A stretch of DNA of 64,000 nucleotides from Rehmannia glutinosa (Eukaryota; Streptophyta; Magnoliopsida; Lamiales; Orobanchaceae): assembly GCA_016081115.2 (NCBI GenBank), contig JABTTQ020002176.1, positions 56,962 to 120,961 on the forward strand. Reading direction: 5' to 3'. The first letter of the stretch is position 1; each line of letters starts with the position of its first letter. A program made the translations under genes and the position numbers. Shown here piece after piece: positions 57,753 through 64,000 of this stretch. Below the pieces are notes generated by a model. The model was given only the letters and a program-made list of their open reading frames with translations. It searched no databases and was not told the origin of the DNA.

Positions 57753-58407
57753 TTGAGCACTCATTAGATCATTGCTTCATCTAAGCGCCGGCCAGACTTA
57801 CATCACCTTTGTAGTAGGTGTATGTACAAGATTTTAGTTAGCTAAAGAAAGTCATATGACTACAGCTAAGAAGATTCTGAGATACTTGAAGGGTACTCAA
57901 GAAGTTGGCTTATGGTGTCCAAAGGAAGGTGGATTCAAGTTGATTAAATACTCAGACTCAGACTATGTTGGATGTAGAGTTGGCAGGAAGAGTAGATCTG
58001 GTACTTGTCAAATGTTTGGAAATATATTAGATTCTTGGTTCAACAAGAAACAAAATTCAATAGCTACATATACAGCTGATGCATAATATATTGTTGTAGG
58101 CAGCATTTGTGCCCAAGTCTTATGGATGAGGAAACAGCTGAGAGACTTTGACATTGAATTGAAGGAAATTTCAATTATGTGTCACATCACAAGTGCTATT
58201 GCAAATACTCAAAATCTAGTATTGCACTTTAGAATAAAGCACATTGATGTTAGATATCACATTATGAGAGATCATGTTGAAAAGAAAGACATCACATTGG
58301 AATATGTATCAACTGAGAAGCAGTTAGCTGATATATTCACAAAGCTCTTATGTGAATCAAGGTTTAAAGAGCTTAAAAATGAGTTTGAATTGATTGAGTT
58401 GTGTTAA
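57753..58407 (+). pseudogene. CopB4 RNase H (pol C-terminus)
   Basis: Sequence resumes after the CopB3 duplication (ttgag) in the ALIGSLL-equivalent block. It then reads KKILRYLKGTQEVGLW, GRKSRSGTCQMFG, a stop in the AEYIAAG-equivalent box, ISIMCHITSAI, RIKHIDVRYH and KQLADIFTKLLCESR. It ends at a stop after GIDLC-equivalent ELIELC at 58407. Confidence 0.9.
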
Positions 58408-59009
58408 TATGCTAAGAAGACTCATTCAGCAGAGTTTAAGTTGGGAGAATTGCATTTCAGAAGAGTTTTGCTCAATCAGCTGAGGAAAACAGCATATGTA
58501 GTCGTTCAGCAAAGTAGAGTTAGTTAAACAATTGAGTCTCAATCGGCCAACTAAAGGAAATAGAAGCAGAGTTAAGTCATAAATGAAGAAAGATGACTTA
58601 TTTATAAACTAAGAGACAAAATGAGGTCGTATGTACTAAAGCGAGAATGTTTGATGATGATGTCAGCATCATTAAATATGGTATGGTGAAAGGTTGTGAC
58701 AGTAACATATGATTGGCTATAAATATTGCTCGCATTAAATGTGATGTTATTAATGAATTTTGCATGTTTTAATCCTGACTGTTGATCGCATTTCAAATTC
58801 TAAGATCCTGAAACTGTCTCTTCGTATCTCATATATGGCCAAACTTACTTTCTCTCTCTTGTCACTTTACACTTGCAAGCATTCGAAAAAGTGATGGACG
58901 TGACTGTTAATACTAAGATCCTTACTGTTAATACTTTCTTTCTCTTGTCACTTGAGAATTCTCTGCGAAAAATCTCTCGAGTTATTCAAGTTATTTCAAG
59001 AAATCAACA
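58408..59009 (+). promoter_or_regulatory. CopB4 pol-env spacer with internal promoter-like block
   Basis: It contains ATTGG (near 58710), a TATATGG TATA-like box (58831-58838), and CT-rich tracts at about 58850-58862 and 58927-58940. The env-like ATG is at 59010. The telo-box of CopB1 and CopB3 is not seen. A TGATGTCAGCATCA motif (about 58657-58670) replaces the ACGT motif. Confidence 0.5.
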
Positions 59010-60830
59010 ATGGCACCAAAGAAATCGCTCTCGACTTTGCTAAAGTTGCCGAAAAAATGTACTCCGGTGCGAGCTTGTAGATGTTGAAGGCCTTGTCAAA
59101 CAACTGCTGACAACGATAGAGCGAGAACAATTGTTGGGCACCTTGAAAAGTCCGGTTTAATGAAGTTTGTCTATGGAGATGGCCGGACCTTTCAAGAAGA
59201 CGTTGCAATGTTCTATGTGAACGCGTTGTTGTTCATAATGATAACATGCACTCTTGAGTGAATGGGAAGGATGTCAAGTTGGCTACAAAACGACTTGAAT
59301 GAGCTATTACATCTCCCCAACAACAAACTCAAAATTTGAAAGATTATGAGTTCGATTATATGAAAATCGGAAGGAGATTGCGAAGAAGGAGGTGGCTAAT
59401 AAGTGAATCCTCGGCCACCAAGACAACTAGTAAGGAAGAGTGCCACTGGCGATGGATGTGGTGGTGAAGTGTGTCGACATCAAGTTTGGGTCATACAATC
59501 GTTGTTTGAAACTAAGTCGATCATGATGGTTGTGAATATGGAAGAGTTAGAGGTGAACTAGAGCAAGTTCATCTTTGATAACTATGCCAGAATATCCACA
59601 ATGTCAAGTTGGAGGATGGAAAATTCAAGAACACCCTGGGCTATGGGTTGGTCCTAGGGTATCTGCTGGAGAAGAAGGTTGTGCCCCTTTGCAAAGGGAA
59701 GCCCTTCCATGCAAACAAGAGGTTGTTCAAGGTGAACCTGTCAGTTGCTCAAAAAAAGGCGCATGCAAAGAAGAAAGGCACATCTGAGTGGGAATCAACT
59801 GATAATGTTCCTAAGGAGACAGCTACCCTTGCTCCAGTCCCCTCTCCTGAACCTGCTATCATTGCCCCCAAGGTAACGAAAAAAAGAAAAATAGTTGCAC
59901 CCTGGAAGGCAACTGCAAAGAAGCAGAAAACTCAGGCCACTATTGGCTTGAGAGATGAAGAGGCGTCAGTTGCCAAGGCTGCTAATAATCCTGCAGTTGA
60001 ATCTCCTACAGCAGAATCAGCCATTCGTGTCATGGTTGAAGAAGTTGAAGAAGTTTGTTGTAGCAGACCATATTGAAACAGCTACAGCAGTGACGCGATT
60101 GTTGTTGTTGTGCCCCCAACAGCTTGATTGAGAAGTTGTCGATGACACAGCTACACCTGTTATTGAAAACAGCTACAGAGACAATTGTTGGAGGTGGTGA
60201 CTCTACTTTTCCCCAAGTAGAGAAGGAACCAGTTGTTGAAGACCATGTTGCCTCTGATGAACCAATATCCCCAGCATATCTTCATATTGAGGCTAATATG
60301 CGTGCTAGAGATTATGGAAGTTGAGCGGCAGTAATCCAATTCATGAGGCCACGAAATTATCGACGAAGAAGAAAGCCTTCTTAATTCTTGGATAATGCAT
60401 ATGTTGTCTATGCTCTAGACAAACTATACTACACCATTATCCTTAATGAGAAGAAGGGGGCTGAGAAGGCAAAGGCTCTGGAGAAGGCTAAGGGTCCCAT
60501 ACTTCACATTTGCCCTTTCACGGATCCAAGTGTCCAAGAATGTGCTTTCAATAGTTGTAGTAGTGGAGATGATGAGCCTGTCGCGGAGGCGATGCAAAGT
60601 GGGAGTTGCTCATCCGAGGCAACAAATGAGGAGTCACTAAGCTGCACGAACAATCAAGGCTAAAGGGTGTTGGAGAAACCTCATCCCTAGTTATTTCTCC
60701 AACTCCTATTATCGAAAATGTGGTGAGGAACTTAGATGCAATTGTCTCCCCAACTCACTCAGAAAGACAAGAAACAAGGGAGGATGGCAATGTATTGGGA
60801 TTCAAGGAGTAGAGAGGGTAACCTAAAGTG
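59010..60830 (+). pseudogene. CopB4 env-like gene, 3' end lost
   Basis: The ATG at 59010 gives MAPKKS, as in CopB1. Decayed pieces include HLEKSGLMKF, RTFQEDVAMFYVNA and GYGLVLGYLLEKKVVPLCKGKPFHANKRLFKVNLS (59609-60076), then K/A/P-rich and acidic stretches. The recognisable env-like text fades at about 60660-60830, where Gyp2-type sequence follows. No CopB4 3' LTR is visible. Confidence 0.72.
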
Positions 60831-60889
60831 GAGCCACGCCATCAAGTTGTCTTGGGAATTGGTTGAAAATTCAAAAGAAATAACCTTAT

Positions 60890-61440
60890 GTCTTATTTTA
60901 TATTTAAACAATTAAATTTAGGAATTTGAAGTCCATCGATTATTTTTACAACTTGTTGATAGGTCATAGGTCCTTTGGATATCTTAAAGGCATTGTTGAA
61001 GATATTTTGGTCCAAGTAGGTGGTCTCAAAATTCTCATGGATTTTGTTGTCTTGGATATGGGAAATGATAGAGGTAGTATTAAAGATCACGATATATTAT
61101 TGGGCGAGACCATTCATGGCACCACTAATACTACGATAGATGTCAAAAATAAAAAATCGAGTATGAATGTCTTGGGCAAAGTGTAACATTTTTAATATTT
61201 GAAATGGCTTATGGTCCCGCTTGTGTCTGTGTGATAATATTAATGTTGATTGTATTAATTCTACTGTGAAAGATGTATCATGGTAGGAGAACAATGTGGT
61301 TTTGAGCTCGATTAAGCAAGTTGACAAGTTTAAGGTGGGGATGAAGATCTTGCTCAATGATCCACCATGATTTTCTTAATTGATATCATCAAGCTAATGA
61401 CATTAAAAAAGTGCTTCTTGGGAGGCAACCCAAATATAAT
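60890..61440 (+). pseudogene. Gyp2 (Tat/Athila-type Ty3/gypsy) protease fragment joined to the pol end
   Basis: The frame 60926-61186 reads GYLKGIVEDILVQVGGLKILMDFVVLD, then TIDVKNKKSSM. This is the retropepsin-like region of Tat/Athila elements (the usual I-L-G-R-P-F box is decayed to ILLGETIHG). Soon after, CTTGGGAGGCAACCCAA (61411-61430) is the conserved sequence found just after pol in this lineage. Reverse transcriptase, RNase H and most of integrase are missing. Confidence 0.72.
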
Positions 61441-62419
61441 ATGGCTTTTCCTTCTAAAAAAAAGGATTCTTGTGTGAGTTGAGTGGAGTATGCGCATGGG
61501 TGTTTTTGTTTTGTTCCCTTTTTTTTTTTTTTTTGTAGGTTCGTGTGTTTCTCTCCATTCTTATGATATCTAGCATCATCGTGTCTTTCAGGGCAGTTTC
61601 GTTTATCATTTTCACTTTTTTACTTTTTCTGGGCAATGGCGACATTGCTTGATTTAAGTGGGGTGGGGGATATTTGAACTTTTTGTATATTTTATGCTTG
61701 GTTAGGTTTGAGGGATAATTATCTTTGAAATATACAACTTGTAAAATATATTTTAATTTGAGTTTGGCTATAGTATTATGTCGTGAACTTGATGCCCAAG
61801 TCTTTGGTCTAGATTAAGAATTGGTTTTTGTGATCGAATAAATAGGCGAAGATTGATTTTTGATTATGGTTGTGGAGCATGACATGTGTTATCTCTTTGA
61901 AGTGGATTGAGCACGAGCTTTGTTGATTATATTTTTTCTGAGAAGATTACTAGCCTTGCGAGAGAAAAAATGGATAAATCGAGGTTATACTCATTTGTCT
62001 ATTGTTGCTTAGTAACAAGGGCATTCATGAGCCTCATGTTTGTCTTTTATGTAAAACAACGGCACGAATATGAGTATGGGAAACCATCCTAGAGATTTTT
62101 GGACATAAATTCAAAATTTAAACTTAGTGTCGAATGTCCTAGCGAAGAAAAAAAAAGAAGAAAAAGAATTATATAAAGCAAAAAAAAAGATTGATTTTAA
62201 TTTCCGGGCTAGTAATTATGCATATTTGCTATGTTCAAAGAAACGGGGTTAAGTCTTATGATACCGATTTGAGAATTTACATGGAGTGCAACTGTTGTAA
62301 TTGGCTTTTAATAGGACTAATGTGATGGATTGGTTTAGGTTTTTGGCTTGTTTTTACTTGTTAGATATGTTGGTGTGATTAGTTGCTTGAGGACAAGCAA
62401 AGAATTAAGTGTGGGGAGT
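61441..62419 (+). other. Gyp2 internal non-coding region before 3' LTR
   Basis: AT-rich, with a T-run near 61520-61538, no long frame, and the closing stretch CTTGAGGACAAGCAAAGAATTAAGTGTGGGGAG (62379-62418). That stretch is the typical lead-in and polypurine tract of Tat/Athila elements. It is quoted in two parts: CTTGAGGACAAGC and AAGTGTGGGG. Confidence 0.7.
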
Positions 62420-63888
62420 TGTTTTGCATGTTTTTGTGTATGGTTTGTTTGATGATTTGTGCATATTTTATTTTCATGTTGCATATTTTAGTATCATGTT
62501 GTGTTATTTTGTTGATTTTCTAGGTGTTGGTGGATTAAACAAATTTTGGGGCAAGAAAACGTCAAAAAAGTCATTTCACGATCTGTGGAAGTCTTTATAC
62601 ATTGGACTTAACTTTTTAAAAGTCTAATTAACTTGATTCTTATTCCATTGGAAATCTAAGACAAATTTCTACAATGTCTACTAGATGCAAATTAAGACAT
62701 TTGAAAGGGTTAAAATCACGTGCAAGCGGAAACAATGATGGAATTTTGGAAATGGCACATCTTAGTATTTTGACCATAACTCTCTCTAGAATATTGATAT
62801 TAAGATTATTCAAGTGGCTATAGAAAACTAAGTGATAGGACTACCATGCATATGAAAACACCAAAGCCAAATTCTAACGTTTTGAGGGAGTCGGTCGTGC
62901 ACAAAGTCACGCGGCCAAGCGCTCCGCGGCAAAGAGGTTTGGCGGTCGCGCATTGGTAAATGTTTGCTCAAGTTATATGGGTTTCTTTCCTTTTTTTCTC
63001 CCACTTGTATAGGATTCTAGACTTATAAATAAGAATTGGGAGATTAGTATTTTCATACACTATTAATTTTACCACTCCTAAACCCTAGTTTTTGTTATTT
63101 TTCCTTCCATTCAAGATTGGGATTGCTTGGTTTTCCTCCAGAGTTTTTTTGCGTCATAATCAAAGCGTAATATTTTTTCATCTTCTTTATCCTATTTCAG
63201 TTATTTTGTGATTATTGTTATTGCACGATGATGTCTATGATTATTTTCTACCTTTTGATTGAAATTATGATTACATCCCCAAGCATGAAATAAATTCATT
63301 GTTCTAGGAATAGGATGAATTAATTTGAACGAACAAGCATGAATATTAATTGATTGATTATGACTTGGTTGATTGAATTCATTTGATTTATAATTGATTG
63401 TTTGGCCTATTAATTATCCTTAAGTAATAAATGAGACCGAGAGAAGACATTAATACCGGGTTGAATTCAATTAGGGTGTTAGATATGAATCATCAATGTA
63501 CTATCTAATTTAGTTAACTAATTGTGTGAATTAGATCTATCTGAACTTAATCTGTGAATACAAGTTATCAGATCTACGCCTATTTTATATATGTTTTCTT
63601 AATTGTTAATCACATGATCAATTGATTGATATTTTCTTTACATACTTTTCACCGGTTTAATTATGATTTGTTTTAATTGATCTTTTAATAGTTTTTCTTT
63701 AGATAGTTAAAATCATGAAAATTTGGTTAGAGTTTTTAGAATTTATTTTCTATTTATTATAACGCACATTAATTATTTGTTGGCTGAGTCTTCCTTGGAA
63801 GACGACTTAGGCCAATTTTCCGCCCTATGATTGATCTCGTACTCTTGCAAGCATTGCTAGATTGATTTAGGTGTTTAGTGGTTGGACA
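62420..63888 (+). repeat. Gyp2 LTR, end approximate
   Basis: It starts TGTTTTGCATG directly after the AAGTGTGGGGAGT tract. It contains AAACCCTAG near 63081-63089 and U5-like text GCCAATTTTCCGCCC and TGATTGATCTCGTACTC (63811-63845) common near the 3' ends of such LTRs. The end is put at a CA at 63887-63888, but no matching second LTR exists here to confirm it. Confidence 0.55.
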
Positions 63889-64000
63889 TATATTATTATG
63901 AACAAGGGTATTTCTAGAAAAAGAAAATCGAGCTAGAGAAGGAGATAAGGAAAGAAATTGAAAAGAATAATCTCGTTGATGGAAAAAGGAAAGCCAAGTT
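63889..64000 (+). other. Sequence after Gyp2 LTR, unassigned
   Basis: A/G-rich stretch at the window edge. One frame reads KEIEKNNLVDGKRKAK, which could be a decayed Gag start, but no primer binding site is visible between it and the LTR. Confidence 0.3.

Noticed and set aside
58408..59009. Telo-box in the CopB4 spacer
   Set aside because: I could not find AAACCCTA there. Only TATA-like and CT-rich parts are shared.
63889..64000. Start of a Gyp2 gag gene
   Set aside because: There is no primer binding site, the frame is broken and the window ends. Left as unassigned.

Overview
This window is plant nuclear DNA, most likely from a repeat-rich eudicot-type flowering plant. I found no host gene, tRNA, rRNA or CRISPR array. 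The sequence is AT-rich. Essentially all of it is transposable elements inserted into one another. Nearly every coding stretch is broken by frameshifts, stops or deletions, so coding entries are given as pseudogenes. Two Ty1/copia families of the Sirevirus type are present. Family A (copies CopA1, CopA2, CopA3) has LTRs of 1.1-1.4 kb, a coiled-coil Gag, four polypurine tracts before the 3' LTR, and palindromic CGACCGGTCG boxes in U3. Family B (CopB1 to CopB4) is SIRE1-like. Its LTRs are about 1.46-1.54 kb, and a long env-like gene sits between pol and the 3' LTR.

Layout, left to right: CopA1 (minus strand, 32-8340) lies inside the 3' LTR of CopA2 (minus, 1-31 plus 8341-15175). CopA2 lies inside a CACTA DNA transposon (right part, 15176-16966). 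The CACTA lies inside the 3' LTR of CopB1 (minus, 16967-22727 plus about 28741-31124). CopB1's pol is also interrupted by CopB2 (minus, 22728-28740). CopB2 has lost its pol, gag and 5' LTR in a deletion that fused its env-like gene to the gag of CopB1. CopB1 lies inside a Ty3/gypsy chromovirus-like element, Gyp1 (plus, 31125-36450). Gyp1 lies inside the pol of CopB4 (plus). Further along, the same CopB4 pol is split by CopB3 (minus, 37102-57752), whose 3' LTR is split by CopA3 (plus, 38410-45186). CopB4 resumes at 57753 with RNase H and an env-like gene to about 60830. A collapsed Tat/Athila-type gypsy element (Gyp2, plus) fills the rest. The left branch is therefore six insertions deep. Five-base target duplications can be read for CopA1 (exact), and for CopA3 and CopB3 (one mismatch each).

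Three observations seem most worth following. First, CopA2 lacks a block that in CopA1 is bounded by GT...AG with exon-like flanks, and CopA3 has a consensus GAG|GTAAGT donor at the same place. This suggests that a spliced RNA was reverse-transcribed. Second, the three env-like genes that keep their start are preceded by a TATATA box and a pyrimidine-rich leader, with an AAACCCTAG telo-box in two. They look like genes with their own promoter. Third, the 3' untranslated regions of CopB2 and CopB3 carry regularly spaced copies of a 10-mer complementary to the element's own tRNA-primer binding site.

All boundaries and alignments were made by eye. Edges marked approximate could move by tens of bases.
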